From Paenibacillus rigui (GTDB lineage: Bacteria; Bacillota; Bacilli; Paenibacillales; NBRC-103111): a stretch of DNA of 64,000 nt. The notes beneath the pieces are model-generated. The model did no database searches. It saw only the letters and a list, made by a program, of their open reading frames with translations, and had not been told where the DNA came from. The DNA lies in assembly GCF_002234615.1 (NCBI RefSeq), contig NZ_NMQW01000013.1, positions 151,152 to 215,151 on the forward strand. Direction: 5' to 3'. The translations under genes were made by a program, and so were the position numbers. This document shows, piece after piece, positions 52,334 through 61,393 of this stretch (position 1 is the stretch's first letter; each line of letters opens with the position of its first letter).

Positions 52334-53266
52334 CTATGAAAAAATTCCCATGCTCAAATACCGCTCGCCCGTATCCGGCGCAATGCATAGCACACGCTTT
52401 CCTTTGCCAAGCTTCTTGGCGATTTGCAAGGCGGTCCATACGGAAGCTCCCGACGAAGGTCCGACCAAAATCCCTTCCTGGCTGGCGAGCTCTTGCGTGG
52501 TACGAAGCGCGTCCTCATCAGAAACTTGTATAATTTCATCATACACACCGGTGTTCAAAATCGCCGGGACAAAGCCCGGGCTTGTCCCAACCAATTTATG
52601 CGGCCCCGGCTTCCCTCCCGATAGCACCGGTGAACCCTGCGGCTCCACTACATAAATCCGAATGCCGGGAATTTTTTCACGCAGCACTTCACCCGTCCCT
52701 GTGATGGTACCGCCCGTACCTGACGTAGCAACGAACGCATCCAGGTTTCCTTCCATCTGTTCGACGATTTCAAGTGCGGTTGTCACGCGGTGAATATCCG
52801 GGTTTGCTGTATTCTCAAATTGCTGCGGAATAAAGCTGTCCGCGATCTGATCCTTCAATTCCAACGCTTTCTGAATCGCACCCGGCATCCGTTCTGCAGC
52901 CGGTGTCAGCACCACCTGGGCGCCGTACGCTTTTAAAATATTGATCCGTTCCTTCGTCATATTATCCGGCATGACCAGGATCGCCTTATAGCCTTTGGCT
53001 GCCGCATTCATGGCCAACCCTATGCCTGTATTGCCGCTTGTCGGCTCAATGATCGTAGCTCCCGTCTTCAGAATGCCGTCCTTTTCGGCTTGAGCAATCA
53101 GATTGTACGCCGCACGGTCCTTCACGCTTCCGCTTGGATTGAAATATTCGAGCTTAACATACACTTCCGCATCGTTCTCTCCCGCTAATCTCCGGATCCG
53201 AACCGTAGGGGTATCCCCAATCAGTTCCGTAACGCTGTTTACCATCAGTCTTCTTTTGTTGGTCAT
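52334..53266 (-). CDS. cysK: Cysteine synthase A (O-acetylserine sulfhydrylase)
   Basis: 310 aa from the ATG at 53266, with GGAAGGAG upstream. Makes cysteine from O-acetylserine and sulfide. PLP-lysine motif NPSGSVKDRAAY (Lys at about 44), the substrate-binding EPTSGNTGIGLAM, and GTGGTITGTGEVLRE for phosphate binding. No regulator is adjacent. It is a single-gene unit ahead of the MFS transporter. Confidence 0.95.
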   Translation of the reverse strand: MTNKRRLMVNSVTELIGDTPTVRIRRLAGENDAEVYVKLEYFNPSGSVKDRAAYNLIAQAEKDGILKTGATIIEPTSGNTGIGLAMNAAAKGYKAILVMPDNMTKERINILKAYGAQVVLTPAAERMPGAIQKALELKDQIADSFIPQQFENTANPDIHRVTTALEIVEQMEGNLDAFVATSGTGGTITGTGEVLREKIPGIRIYVVEPQGSPVLSGGKPGPHKLVGTSPGFVPAILNTGVYDEIIQVSDEDALRTTQELASQEGILVGPSSGASVWTALQIAKKLGKGKRVLCIAPDTGERYLSMGIFS

Positions 53267-53359
53267 TTGTGTACGCTCCTTCCAAACAGGCACTGCCGCT
53301 CTATTATTCTAATGTCCTTAATTGTAGCGGCAGCAGCCATTTTGTCAAGGCAGCGCGGC

Positions 53360-54670
53360 TCATGCGCTCTTTTTGAGCGCTTCTCTGCTCATAAAAAACC
53401 ATGAAATCAGCGGTGCGCAGCCGATTCCGAATAGCAGCCAGTTCATAACCACGGGAGCCGTCGTTTTCGAGGCCACGAAAATAAATATCGCCGTACCCAA
53501 AATCCGGCCAACATTTAACATCAGCTCTCTAAGAACAATATATTCCTCGCGGCGCTTAACGCTATCCGGGTTTTTGCCGATCAAATCAAACACGGTTGAA
53601 GTCATAGGGATCGAATACAACGGAAAGAACAGCCCTGCGCCAATGCCGAAAATAAGCAAAGTCGTAAAATTCACCTTCCAGAAAAAAGGGACCAGAATCA
53701 AGACAATCATAAGCGCCCCGATAAACATCGCTGTCCTGCGGTTTTTGTTTTTCAACAAACGGCCGGCAATCATGAAGCTTACCAAGGCGACGGCCGAGGT
53801 AACCAAAGAAAAGTTGCCCAGCTTCATCTCGCTGCCCGTGTGCACATAGACCAGCAAGGCAATCATGAAGCCGAAAACCCCTTCCCGCACCCCTTGGGCA
53901 ATGAGCGCCAGGGAAACCGTTCGCCAGGCCGTCCCCTTTTCCTTCAAACAGCGCCAAGTCAGCAGCCATTCATAATGGCCCTCGGACTTTCTTTTTTTCA
54001 GAAAGAAGCTGAAGATAACACCCACGACAAAGACGACTAACGAAATTGTAAAAATAAGCCGGTACCCGCTCGTCTGCTTCATATGAACGATCAGAAAGCC
54101 GGAAATCCATGGTGCCAGCATCCCCGCTCCGGACCCGAGAAGCCCCGCCCAGCCATTGAACCGGTCCCTGTTGCCGGGGTCCGTCACCTCGAAGTAAACG
54201 ACATTAAAGGCCAGCCAAAAAAAGCCTGCCGACATCCCTTGAATGATACCGAGCACAATGTAATAATCAGCCGCCCGATCACCCGTCCACAGCACCGCCG
54301 AATAAAACAGCGCCGATACGACAACCCCCGCCCGGAGGCAGTTCATTTTGTTATGCTCCTTCACCCATTTGCCCGCCATCCAGAAGGTGATGGCCATCGT
54401 CAAATGATGAATCAGCGTAAACCAGCCGATCAGCGTAAAATCTTGTTTCGCTTTCCACAGGTATACATTAACAAACGTGCCTGATAAAGCGTTAGCCACA
54501 GCGACCAAGCCATGCACTGTCAGCAGCAAGCGGGATTGCGCGGTAAGCGGAGCCTTGGCTTTGGTGCCTGGTGCCGATCCCTGCTTCCCTTCGTTCTTAT
54601 AGCGCCATGCCGAACGCTGGTCCGCGCTGCGAACCCATTTTTGCGGAAAATGCTTTGTTCCCGAATGCAT
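53360..54670 (-). CDS. MFS transporter
   Basis: 436 aa. About 12 membrane helices after a long, basic, probably disordered N-terminus of about 45 aa. Helix 1 starts at LLLTVHGLVAVANALSG. No substrate motif is legible; FNGWAGLLGSGAGMLAPW and the loop after it fit the general major facilitator layout. ATG with AGGTGAG upstream. Its start is about 170 bp from the zinc-ribbon gene stop on the same strand, separated by a terminator. Confidence 0.85.
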   Translation of the reverse strand: MHSGTKHFPQKWVRSADQRSAWRYKNEGKQGSAPGTKAKAPLTAQSRLLLTVHGLVAVANALSGTFVNVYLWKAKQDFTLIGWFTLIHHLTMAITFWMAGKWVKEHNKMNCLRAGVVVSALFYSAVLWTGDRAADYYIVLGIIQGMSAGFFWLAFNVVYFEVTDPGNRDRFNGWAGLLGSGAGMLAPWISGFLIVHMKQTSGYRLIFTISLVVFVVGVIFSFFLKKRKSEGHYEWLLTWRCLKEKGTAWRTVSLALIAQGVREGVFGFMIALLVYVHTGSEMKLGNFSLVTSAVALVSFMIAGRLLKNKNRRTAMFIGALMIVLILVPFFWKVNFTTLLIFGIGAGLFFPLYSIPMTSTVFDLIGKNPDSVKRREEYIVLRELMLNVGRILGTAIFIFVASKTTAPVVMNWLLFGIGCAPLISWFFMSREALKKSA

Positions 54671-54750
54671 AAGCTCACCTGAATTGTTGGATTAGGACGT
54701 TACGTCTCTGTTAACCTTCCCCCTCAAGCAAAAAACATGAGCACATACAT

Positions 54751-54786
54751 AAAAAGGAATCCTCACGCTGCGCGGGAAGATTCCTT
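54751..54786 (-). terminator. Terminator of the PspA/DUF350/zinc-ribbon group
   Basis: AAGGAATC (54754-54761) pairs with GATTCCTT (54779-54786), followed by TTTTT on the minus strand. Confidence 0.75.
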
Positions 54787-54842
54787 CATGGTCTACCAAC
54801 CTATGGTGATATTTCTACTTGCCATAAAACGAACGAATTAGC

Positions 54843-55322
54843 TTACTTGCTGCCAAGCTGCTTCAAAAGCTCGATCAGGCCCATCCGATCCTGCTCGGAT
54901 AACACATGCTCGACCTTAAAGCAAGAAGGACATACATACACACGGGTTGCATGTGTCGGCTTCAAAATTGCCTGCTTGACGTTCTGCGGAACGTAAGGCT
55001 TAAAGCCTGGCGACGCAGGCTGTTGGCCTGCCAGCAGCATCAAGCTTTGGCAAGCTGAGCATTCCGGCGCCTCCTCCTGAGTATCCAATACCCGTTGGAC
55101 GCCCTCTTCATAATCATCCATTGCATCGTATTCTTCATCGTTGTAGTCTTCCAGCTCATCGAACGTCCGCTCTTGACCGGATGGGTTCACATTAAGCTTG
55201 ATACTGCGATACTGTCCCAGCTCGTTATAGCAGTGCGGGCAAGTTTCCTCCGGTCCGATCTCCGGGTCCCACACGATTTCAGTCTGACACCATGGACACA
55301 GGTGATCATACTCCTGCGGCAT
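54843..55322 (-). CDS. Zinc-ribbon protein of unknown function
   Basis: 159 aa. Three CxxC pairs are visible: CPWC (about 9-12), CPHC (about 28-31) and CSAC (about 88-91), and a fourth pair CPSC near 132. They fit two zinc ribbons split by an acidic stretch (DELEDYNDEEYDAMDDYEEG, about 54-73). I do not recognise the family. ATG at 55322. It follows the 27-aa membrane gene by 42 bp and shares its direction and terminator. Confidence 0.7.
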   Translation of the reverse strand: MPQEYDHLCPWCQTEIVWDPEIGPEETCPHCYNELGQYRSIKLNVNPSGQERTFDELEDYNDEEYDAMDDYEEGVQRVLDTQEEAPECSACQSLMLLAGQQPASPGFKPYVPQNVKQAILKPTHATRVYVCPSCFKVEHVLSEQDRMGLIELLKQLGSK

Positions 55323-55364
55323 CCCACATTCCTCCGATTCTATAATTACAAGAGCTTCATCAGC

Positions 55365-55448
55365 TTATGCATGATTAATAAAATAATAGACGCCTACACC
55401 CAAAAAAACAAGCGCAAGCACTAACAAGCTGCCCCATAAATATTTCAT
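55365..55448 (-). CDS. 27-aa single-pass membrane microprotein
   Basis: ATG at 55448 follows GGAGG with a seven-base spacer and encodes 27 aa ending at TAA (55365). After MKYLWG comes one hydrophobic helix of about 18 residues (LLVLALVFLGVGVYYF) and INHA. The ribosome binding site is far better than chance, and it lies between DUF350 and the zinc-ribbon gene on the same strand. No homologue is known to me. Small membrane proteins often tune stress-response complexes. Confidence 0.7.
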   Translation of the reverse strand: MKYLWGSLLVLALVFLGVGVYYFINHA

Positions 55449-55484
55449 TCTCTTGCCTCCTGCGTCATATCCAAGCTCTCAGGG

Positions 55485-55904
55485 TTAAGTCACGCTCGCT
55501 CCAATCACGTAAGAAATCGAAATGGATATCATCATGGAGAGAAGCCCCACCGCTTTATTGTCCTTTTGAATCTCTTCGTCAATTTTAAAATAAGGCGTCA
55601 GAAACTCAAAAATAAAGTAAGCGACAAGCAGCAGCACAAATCCGTACCCCGCCCAAATTAACGAATGCAGCAAAGAATCGTTATTTAAGATAGCAAAGCG
55701 AAACAAGTTGCATATACCAAAAATTTTACCTCCGGTCGCCATAGCCACCGACAGGTTGCCCTTCTTGATTTCTTCCCAGTCTTTGTATTTGGTTACCAGT
55801 TCAAATATGGCCAGGAATACAATCAGGGCGACTATCGCCACAGAGAAAAAAGCTAATGTCTCAATATACGGATTCGCCAACAATACATCCACCTCTTCAT
55901 TCAA
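55485..55904 (-). CDS. DUF350 membrane protein
   Basis: 139 aa with about four membrane helices (about 16-38, 52-72, 83-103, 118-138). The layout and residues FAILNNDSLLHSLIWAGYG and NKAVGLLSMMISISISYVIG match the DUF350 family. Its function is unknown; the usual neighbours are PspA-type genes, as here. It lies about 114 bp after pspA, with an inverted repeat in between. Confidence 0.87.
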   Translation of the reverse strand: MNEEVDVLLANPYIETLAFFSVAIVALIVFLAIFELVTKYKDWEEIKKGNLSVAMATGGKIFGICNLFRFAILNNDSLLHSLIWAGYGFVLLLVAYFIFEFLTPYFKIDEEIQKDNKAVGLLSMMISISISYVIGASVT

Positions 55905-55966
55905 CGTTCACGACCTCACCCTCATGAAGATCTTGTCAAATCATGGGATTCTATAACAACGGTGGA

Positions 55967-55994
55967 AGAGACTGCGGCTAACGCTGCAGTCTCT
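55967..55994. repeat. Inverted repeat between pspA and DUF350
   Basis: AGAGACTGC (55967-55975) and GCAGTCTCT (55986-55994) are a perfect 9-bp inverted repeat with a 10-base loop. There is no T-run on either strand, so it may be an RNA-stabilising or attenuating hairpin within an operon. Confidence 0.5.
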
Positions 55995-56018
55995 ACCCCA
56001 AGTTTCATGCTTATGCAA

Positions 56019-56696
56019 TTAGGATTGATTTTTGGCTTGAAGCTTCGCGCGAAGCGCTGCAAGCTCATCATCCACACCATCGTTTTTACCCAATTGGTCG
56101 AGTTCGTCGTCTAGGCTGCGGTTTTTGGAACGAAGCTCGTTGCTTGCTTCCGCTTCTGCTTCCATTTGCAGCACCTTTTCGGACATCCGGTCAAAGCCTT
56201 TGGCTGCATTGTCGGTACCGAAGCCGGACATAGCCTGATTGATCTGCTTTTGTGCTTTAGCCGCTTCGGCGCGGGCGATCAGCAAGTCCTTTTTGTTTTT
56301 GAGCTTCGTGAACTCATCCTTCATCTCGGACAGCTGATTGCGAAGGCGGTCAGCGTTCGTCTTGGCAGTATCATACTGCTTCTTCATTTCGTCGAAGCGA
56401 GTTTGATGCTCTTTCTTGTCCTGCAGCGCGCGGCGGGCCAAGTCTTCGTTGCCTTGCTCCAGAGCTTTCAATGCCTGCTCTTCACGCTTGGACACCATTT
56501 CCTGCGCTTCCTCGTACTGCTGCTTGAATTTCTTCTCAACGGCGATTTGCTTCGCTACCGCCACTTCGGCTTCATTAATGTCTTCTTCCATATCGCGCAA
56601 AAACTGATTCAGCATTTTTACCGGATCTTCAGCTTTGTCCAACAAATCGTTAATCGAAGCAGCAGTCAAATCACGCAATCTTTTAAAAATCCCCAT
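56019..56696 (-). CDS. pspA: PspA/IM30-family phage-shock protein
   Basis: 225 aa, almost all alpha-helical coiled coil (MGIFKRLRDLTAASINDLLDK start, heptad pattern through residue about 180). PspA/IM30/LiaH proteins form ESCRT-III-like rods that protect stressed membranes. The N-terminal amphipathic helix and the conserved ALRAKLQAKNQS tail are visible. A near-consensus -10 and two palindromes precede it, so it is probably induced by envelope stress. DUF350 and the microprotein follow on the same strand. Confidence 0.92.
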   Translation of the reverse strand: MGIFKRLRDLTAASINDLLDKAEDPVKMLNQFLRDMEEDINEAEVAVAKQIAVEKKFKQQYEEAQEMVSKREEQALKALEQGNEDLARRALQDKKEHQTRFDEMKKQYDTAKTNADRLRNQLSEMKDEFTKLKNKKDLLIARAEAAKAQKQINQAMSGFGTDNAAKGFDRMSEKVLQMEAEAEASNELRSKNRSLDDELDQLGKNDGVDDELAALRAKLQAKNQS

Positions 56697-56731
56697 AAGT
56701 CATTGCCTCCCATGATTTCTCATTTATTTGT

Positions 56732-56773
56732 ATTATAAACCGTAACTTTCGAAAGTGCACTAACATCGATGTT
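56732..56773 (-). promoter_or_regulatory. pspA promoter with two 12-bp palindromes
   Basis: The minus strand has TATAAT (56737-56732), a 17-bp spacer and GTGCAC as a poor -35. ACTTTCGAAAGT (56745-56756) and AACATCGATGTT (56762-56773) are both perfect palindromes; their centres are 17 bp apart. The first lies in the spacer. These may be operator sites for a stress regulator. Confidence 0.5.
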
Positions 56774-56836
56774 CACACTTATACATACGAAACAAACAAA
56801 AGGTAGTTTCATGGAGCTCCAAAATATTTTTGCGCC

Positions 56837-59206
56837 TTATTTCAGCTCGACAACGGTTACCCCTGTGCTGCCCTCGTTGTAGTTGCCGATACGGTAGCTT
56901 TTGACATGCTTGTGCTTGCGTAAAAACTCCTGAATTCCGGTCCTCAGCACGCCCGTGCCCTTTCCATGGATAATGTAGACCTGACCCAAATTCGCCAAGT
57001 AGGACTCATCCAAAAAGCGGTCCACCTCGATAATGGATTCCTCGATATTCGAGCCCCGAAGATCAAGCTCCATCCGGACATTCTCGTCGCGTGTCCGCTT
57101 GACGCTCGCAGCGGTCTGCTGCGGCTTCTTCACGGCCGTGGATGCAGCCTTAACCAGCTCCAGATCGGCCAGCTGCACCTTCATCTTCATAATGCCAAGC
57201 TGGACCGTCGCTTCTGTATCGTTAATGATGTCTACTATATGGCCCTTCTGACGGAGGCTGGTCACCAACACCTCATCCCCGGCCTCCAGCTTATCCGGCT
57301 TGCTCTTGGCCGACCTGTCTGCCGACTTCTTGGAGCGCAGCTCCGGCACGGCTTGGTCAAGCCTGCGCTTCGCATCGCTCAGCTGATGGTCCTTGACCCC
57401 CAGAGCCTCCTCCCGCTTGATGCGGCGCAGCTCGGTAATAATTTCATCCGCCTCGCGCCGTGCTTTGGCTACGGCCTCACGCGCTTCCTGCTCCGCGCGC
57501 TCGAACATCCGCTCGCGCTGCTCGGCAAAGCGCTGCTGCTCCGCCTCCAGCTTGGCGCGCAGGCTCTCGACCTCGCGGCGCAGCTGCTCGGCGGTCTGCC
57601 GCTCGGCCTCCGCGGTCAGCCGGTTCTCCTCCAGCGTGGCAATCATCGATTCCACGCGCTGATCCTCTTCTCCGACCTCGCCGCGGGCGTGGTCGATAAT
57701 CGGCTTCGCTAGGCCGAGCCGCTCCGCGATGGCAAAAGCGTTGCTTCGGCCCGGCACGCCGACGAGCAGCCGGTAAGTCGGGCTTAGCGTCGCAATGTCA
57801 AACTCCATGCTCGCATTGATAATGCCTTGACGGTCGAAGGCGTAAGCCTTCAGCTCGCTGTAATGCGTTGTGGCAATGATGCGACAGCCCATGCGGTGAA
57901 TATATTCCAGAAGCGCAATCGCAAGCGCCGATCCTTCGGCAGGGTCCGTTCCCGCGCCCAGCTCATCCAGCAGCACCAGACTTTTCGGCGTCATGTCTTT
58001 CAGAATCCGGATAATATTCGTCATATGACTCGAGAATGTACTCAAGCTTTGCTCAATGCTCTGTTCATCGCCAATATCTGCGTATATCGCATCAAAGACG
58101 CATAATTGGCTCCCCTCCTCGGCAGGAACAAACATGCCCGACATGGCCATCAGCGAAAGCAATCCGATCGTCTTAAGCGAGACGGTTTTACCTCCGGTGT
58201 TGGGTCCTGTGACGATAATCGTCGTGTAGCGGTTGCCCAGCTCCATATCTAAAGGAACGACTTTGTCCTGCGGTATAAGCGGATGACGTCCGCGTTTGAT
58301 TTTGATAAAGCCACGGTCATTGAGTATAGGCAGCGTCGCCTTCATCTCATGCGCCAGGCCGGCTCTTGCGAATATAAAATCGAGCTCTCCGAGCGACTCG
58401 AGGTTCGCCAGCAGCTCCTCCGTCACTTCGGCGACCAGCGCTGTCAGCATGCGTAAAATTTTCTCGACCTCAGCCTCTTCCTTCAGCTTCAGTTCACGTA
58501 CCCGATTATTCAGCTGAACGACCGCTTCCGGTTCAATAAAAAGCGTCGCCCCAGAGGCAGACTGGTCATGAATCATCCCGCCAAAATGACTGCGGTATTC
58601 CTGTTTTACCGGCAGCACATACCGGTCGTTACGAATAGTTACCAGATTATCCTGCAGCATTTTCTGGATGGATGGCGTTCGTACCATTTGCTCCAAACGG
58701 TCGCGTGCCCGTGTCTCGCTGCCACGGAGCTCCTGACGAATCTTGGCCAGCTCCACACTCGCGGAGTCGACGACCTGGGCGTTATCGTCAATGCATTGCT
58801 TGATCCGGTCTTCCGTCGGCTTCAGCTCTGATATCAGCTCCGCCATAGCGACCAGCGATGGAATCGGGTACTCCTCCTGAAGCTCCACCAGAAACCGTTT
58901 TAACCTGCGGCCGCCGTAGATTGTATTCGCCACGTCATACAGCTCGGTTGGGTTCAATACGCCTCCGATACGGGCGCGGTGCACGGACGAAGTAATATCG
59001 CGGATCCCGCCGAATGGAGCGTTTCCTTTTAACCGGTTGACATTCACCGCTTCGTCGGTTGCCTTCAGCCTAAGCTTGACCTGTTCAAAATCGCCGCTGG
59101 GGAGAAGCGCTTCGACACGGCCTTTGCCTAGCGCCGTTTCTGCATGCTGGGCACACTTATATAAGATGGACGCATAATCCAAAGTCTTCAATATTTTGCT
59201 GTTCAA
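56837..59206 (-). CDS. mutS2: MutS2 (RqcU) ATPase/endonuclease
   Basis: 789 aa, the usual length. MutS core with Walker A GPNTGGKTVSLK (about 335-345), the conserved LLDELGAGTDPAEGSAL (Walker B region), and a signature TTHYSELK. A coiled-coil linker rich in Glu/Arg (about 520-630) is followed by a C-terminal Smr domain (LDLRGSNIEESI, YIIHGKGTGVLRTGI). MutS2 suppresses recombination, and in Bacillus it acts on collided ribosomes. Start TTG at 59206 with AGGAAG upstream. Several in-frame alternatives further on are less well spaced. Confidence 0.95.
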   Translation of the reverse strand: MNSKILKTLDYASILYKCAQHAETALGKGRVEALLPSGDFEQVKLRLKATDEAVNVNRLKGNAPFGGIRDITSSVHRARIGGVLNPTELYDVANTIYGGRRLKRFLVELQEEYPIPSLVAMAELISELKPTEDRIKQCIDDNAQVVDSASVELAKIRQELRGSETRARDRLEQMVRTPSIQKMLQDNLVTIRNDRYVLPVKQEYRSHFGGMIHDQSASGATLFIEPEAVVQLNNRVRELKLKEEAEVEKILRMLTALVAEVTEELLANLESLGELDFIFARAGLAHEMKATLPILNDRGFIKIKRGRHPLIPQDKVVPLDMELGNRYTTIIVTGPNTGGKTVSLKTIGLLSLMAMSGMFVPAEEGSQLCVFDAIYADIGDEQSIEQSLSTFSSHMTNIIRILKDMTPKSLVLLDELGAGTDPAEGSALAIALLEYIHRMGCRIIATTHYSELKAYAFDRQGIINASMEFDIATLSPTYRLLVGVPGRSNAFAIAERLGLAKPIIDHARGEVGEEDQRVESMIATLEENRLTAEAERQTAEQLRREVESLRAKLEAEQQRFAEQRERMFERAEQEAREAVAKARREADEIITELRRIKREEALGVKDHQLSDAKRRLDQAVPELRSKKSADRSAKSKPDKLEAGDEVLVTSLRQKGHIVDIINDTEATVQLGIMKMKVQLADLELVKAASTAVKKPQQTAASVKRTRDENVRMELDLRGSNIEESIIEVDRFLDESYLANLGQVYIIHGKGTGVLRTGIQEFLRKHKHVKSYRIGNYNEGSTGVTVVELK

Positions 59207-59464
59207 TTGCTCTTCCTACCTTTCTTTCCGTCACAGACCTATTCATTATATTATATCGTACGCCAAAGTCATAAGCGAATTTTCAACTAAAACCATTCTT
59301 TACTTCCGGCCCTCAGCTGGATACATAAGACGATCCGATCTGGTTATAATATCATGTGCACCAATTGAAATGTGTTCTCGTCGAACACTTTCTTAGCTAC
59401 TGACATTAAGTCTTCTTCCTGAAGACCCTCAGGATTCATCATTCTCAAAAGGAGGTATCAGCTG
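59207..59464. other. Divergent intergenic region between mutS2 and the holin-like gene
   Basis: About 260 bp holding the start regions of both genes. An AAAGGAGGTATCAG site lies just before 59465. A TATAAT occurs at about 59351 on the plus strand but without a clear -35. No gene seen. Confidence 0.4.
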
Positions 59465-59833
59465 ATGCATTTGCTTGGCCATCTTGTCAGGTTTATCGTG
59501 TCTGCTTTGGTGCTGATGGTTGTGAGTTGGATCGTACCGGCTTTTGAAGTGGGTGGTTTCTGGAGTGCATTTTTCCTTGCTCTGGTTATTGCTATCGCCG
59601 CTTGGGTAATTGAGGGTATATTCGGAAAACGGATTACTCCGTTCGGCCGCGGGATCGTAGGCTTCATTACGAGCGCGGTCATTATCTGGCTGGCTCAGTT
59701 CATTGTCAGTGGTGTGAAGACGAGTTTTATTGGTGCTATTTTGGCTGCTTTAGTGATCGGGATCATCGACTTGTTCATTCCTGTGAAAACACCGTTCGAG
59801 CAGGGAACAAGCGGACGCGGTAAAAACAGATAA
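59465..59833 (+). CDS. Phage-holin-family (PF04020-like) membrane protein
   Basis: 122 aa with four hydrophobic helices (about 8-30, 35-52, 67-85, 93-110) and a basic tail. A GGAGG site lies nine bases before the ATG. The pattern fits the small membrane family labelled phage holin, which is chromosomal and of unknown role in many Firmicutes; no lysis function is implied. Its own terminator lies downstream. Confidence 0.8.
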   Translation: MHLLGHLVRFIVSALVLMVVSWIVPAFEVGGFWSAFFLALVIAIAAWVIEGIFGKRITPFGRGIVGFITSAVIIWLAQFIVSGVKTSFIGAILAALVIGIIDLFIPVKTPFEQGTSGRGKNR

Positions 59834-59894
59834 TGTCTTATCGCCTTGCCTTGTCTTGGATAACGCAAGTGAACCCGGCATCCATTAGCCAAAA

Positions 59895-59940
59895 GGAAAA
59901 TCAGTCTGCGGAGCATCGTATGACTGATTTTTCCTATATT
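59895..59940 (+). terminator. Terminator after the holin-like gene
   Basis: GGAAAATCAGTC (59895-59906) pairs with GACTGATTTTTCC (59922-59934) and is followed by TATATTTTTT. Confidence 0.8.
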
Positions 59941-60073
59941 TTTTGGGACAGGCATAAAAAAGAATATTTCAAAAAAGATTCCATGTTTTGTCACGGCTTC
60001 GTCACTGTAATCGCCTGTCATATCCTGTATGATGGGTTTAGTGAGATAAAAAATTGTTGGAGGGGTATCTACA

Positions 60074-60484
60074 ATGAAAAAGCTTATCGTATTAGCACTT
60101 GCTATCAGTCTTGTCTTCGCGCTTTCCGCCTGCGGTAAAAAAGAAACGGCACAGCCGCCGGCAGCCGGCGGTACGACAACAGGGGGAACAACCACTGGCG
60201 GAGCAGCGGCAGGAGGAGCTCAAAACATCAAGCTTACCGCGACAAACTGGAAGTTCGATCAGCCTGAATACAAAGTGAAGCAGGGTCAAGACGTTACAGT
60301 AACACTGGAGAACAAAGAAGGCTTGCATGGCGCACAAATTAAAGATTTCAACGTTAACTTGAGCGGTAATACTTTGACCAAAACGTTCAAAGCCGACAAA
60401 GCGGGAACTTACGACATCATTTGCTCCGTTCCTTGCGGACAAGGCCATTTGAATATGAAAGCCAAATTGATTGTCGAATCCTAA
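60074..60484 (+). CDS. Lipoprotein with a CuA-type cupredoxin domain
   Basis: 136 aa. Lipoprotein signal FALSAC (Cys about 20), a Gly/Thr/Ala-rich linker (about 25-50), then a cupredoxin domain resembling cytochrome c oxidase subunit II. The CuA ligand set is complete: the upstream His in EGLHGAQI and the motif CSVPCGQGHLNM (CxxxCxxxHxxM). The protein lacks the oxidase membrane helices, so it should be a small extracytoplasmic electron-transfer or copper-handling protein. GGAGGGG precedes the ATG; a terminator follows. No other respiratory gene is nearby. Confidence 0.9.
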   Translation: MKKLIVLALAISLVFALSACGKKETAQPPAAGGTTTGGTTTGGAAAGGAQNIKLTATNWKFDQPEYKVKQGQDVTVTLENKEGLHGAQIKDFNVNLSGNTLTKTFKADKAGTYDIICSVPCGQGHLNMKAKLIVES

Positions 60485-60493
60485 AATAAGAAC

Positions 60494-60541
60494 AAAAAAA
60501 GAACGATCGAGGCCTCTAAAAAGCCTTGGTCGTTCTTTTTT
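60494..60541 (+). terminator. Terminator after the CuA lipoprotein gene
   Basis: AAAAAAAGAACGATCGAGGC (60494-60513) pairs with GCCTTGGTCGTTCTTTTTT (60523-60541) with two G-T type pairs. Confidence 0.8.
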
Positions 60542-60622
60542 CATATCCATGAGATGAAATTCAAAAACAAAACAAATGCGTTCGCTTCACGGGAACGAGC
60601 TTCCCGCTACGTTCGATTTGCA

Positions 60623-61369
60623 TTAGAGCTGGGTCAAAATCATTGGACCTTCACTAGTAATCGCGATCGTGTGCTCATATTGCGCGGATAAGCTTCCGTC
60701 CAGCGTTCGGGCTGTCCAACCGTCAGCATCCGTCTTGGAACGGTAGCCGCCAATATTCAGCATGGGTTCAATCGTAATGACCATGCCTTCTTTGAGCCGC
60801 GGCCCTTTGCCCGGAGGCCCGTAATGCGGAACCTGCGGCTCCTCGTGCATTTGCTGTCCGATTCCGTGGCCGATAAATTCCCTCACGACCGAAAAACCTT
60901 CCGCTTCCGCGTACACTTGAATCGCATGGGAAATGTCGCCGATCCGGTTTCCTTCAACTGCCTGCTCAATCCCTTTAAACATCGATGCTTTTGTTACGTC
61001 CAGCAGCCGCTGCGCCTCGGGTGAAATGGTTCCGACCGCGTAGGACCAGGCGGAATCGGCAAGCCAGCCGTTCAAATTAACGACCATATCAATCGTGACA
61101 ATATCCCCGTCGTTAAACGGGTTGTTATTCGGGAATCCATGACAAATGACATCATTTACCGATGCGCACGTTGCGAATGGATAGCCGTGAAACCCTTTTT
61201 GCTCCGGTGTCGCTCCATGCTTCGCCAAGTATTCTTCTACGAATTTATCGATCTCCAGCCCCGTAATGCCCGGCCTCATGATTTTCGCGATTTCCTGATG
61301 GCAGGCTGCCAGAAGCTTTCCCGCTTCCCGCATAAGTTGAATTTCTTCCATGGACTTAATTGTAATCAT
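60623..61369 (-). CDS. map: Type I methionine aminopeptidase
   Basis: 248 aa, a complete type I enzyme. Metal ligands sit in CHGFPN, IVTIDMVV, SWSYAVG, GHGIGQQMHEEPQVPHYG, VITIEPM and AQYEHTIAIT, in the expected order (two Asp, His, two Glu). It removes the initiator Met during protein maturation. It is a single-gene unit. No N-terminal ribosome-binding extension is present. Confidence 0.96.
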   Translation of the reverse strand: MITIKSMEEIQLMREAGKLLAACHQEIAKIMRPGITGLEIDKFVEEYLAKHGATPEQKGFHGYPFATCASVNDVICHGFPNNNPFNDGDIVTIDMVVNLNGWLADSAWSYAVGTISPEAQRLLDVTKASMFKGIEQAVEGNRIGDISHAIQVYAEAEGFSVVREFIGHGIGQQMHEEPQVPHYGPPGKGPRLKEGMVITIEPMLNIGGYRSKTDADGWTARTLDGSLSAQYEHTIAITSEGPMILTQL

Positions 61370-61393
61370 GGACTTGCAGTGCCCCCTCTAGAT

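Noticed and set aside
59465..59833. A lysis holin
   Set aside because: No endolysin is nearby, and this small membrane family is widespread on Firmicute chromosomes.
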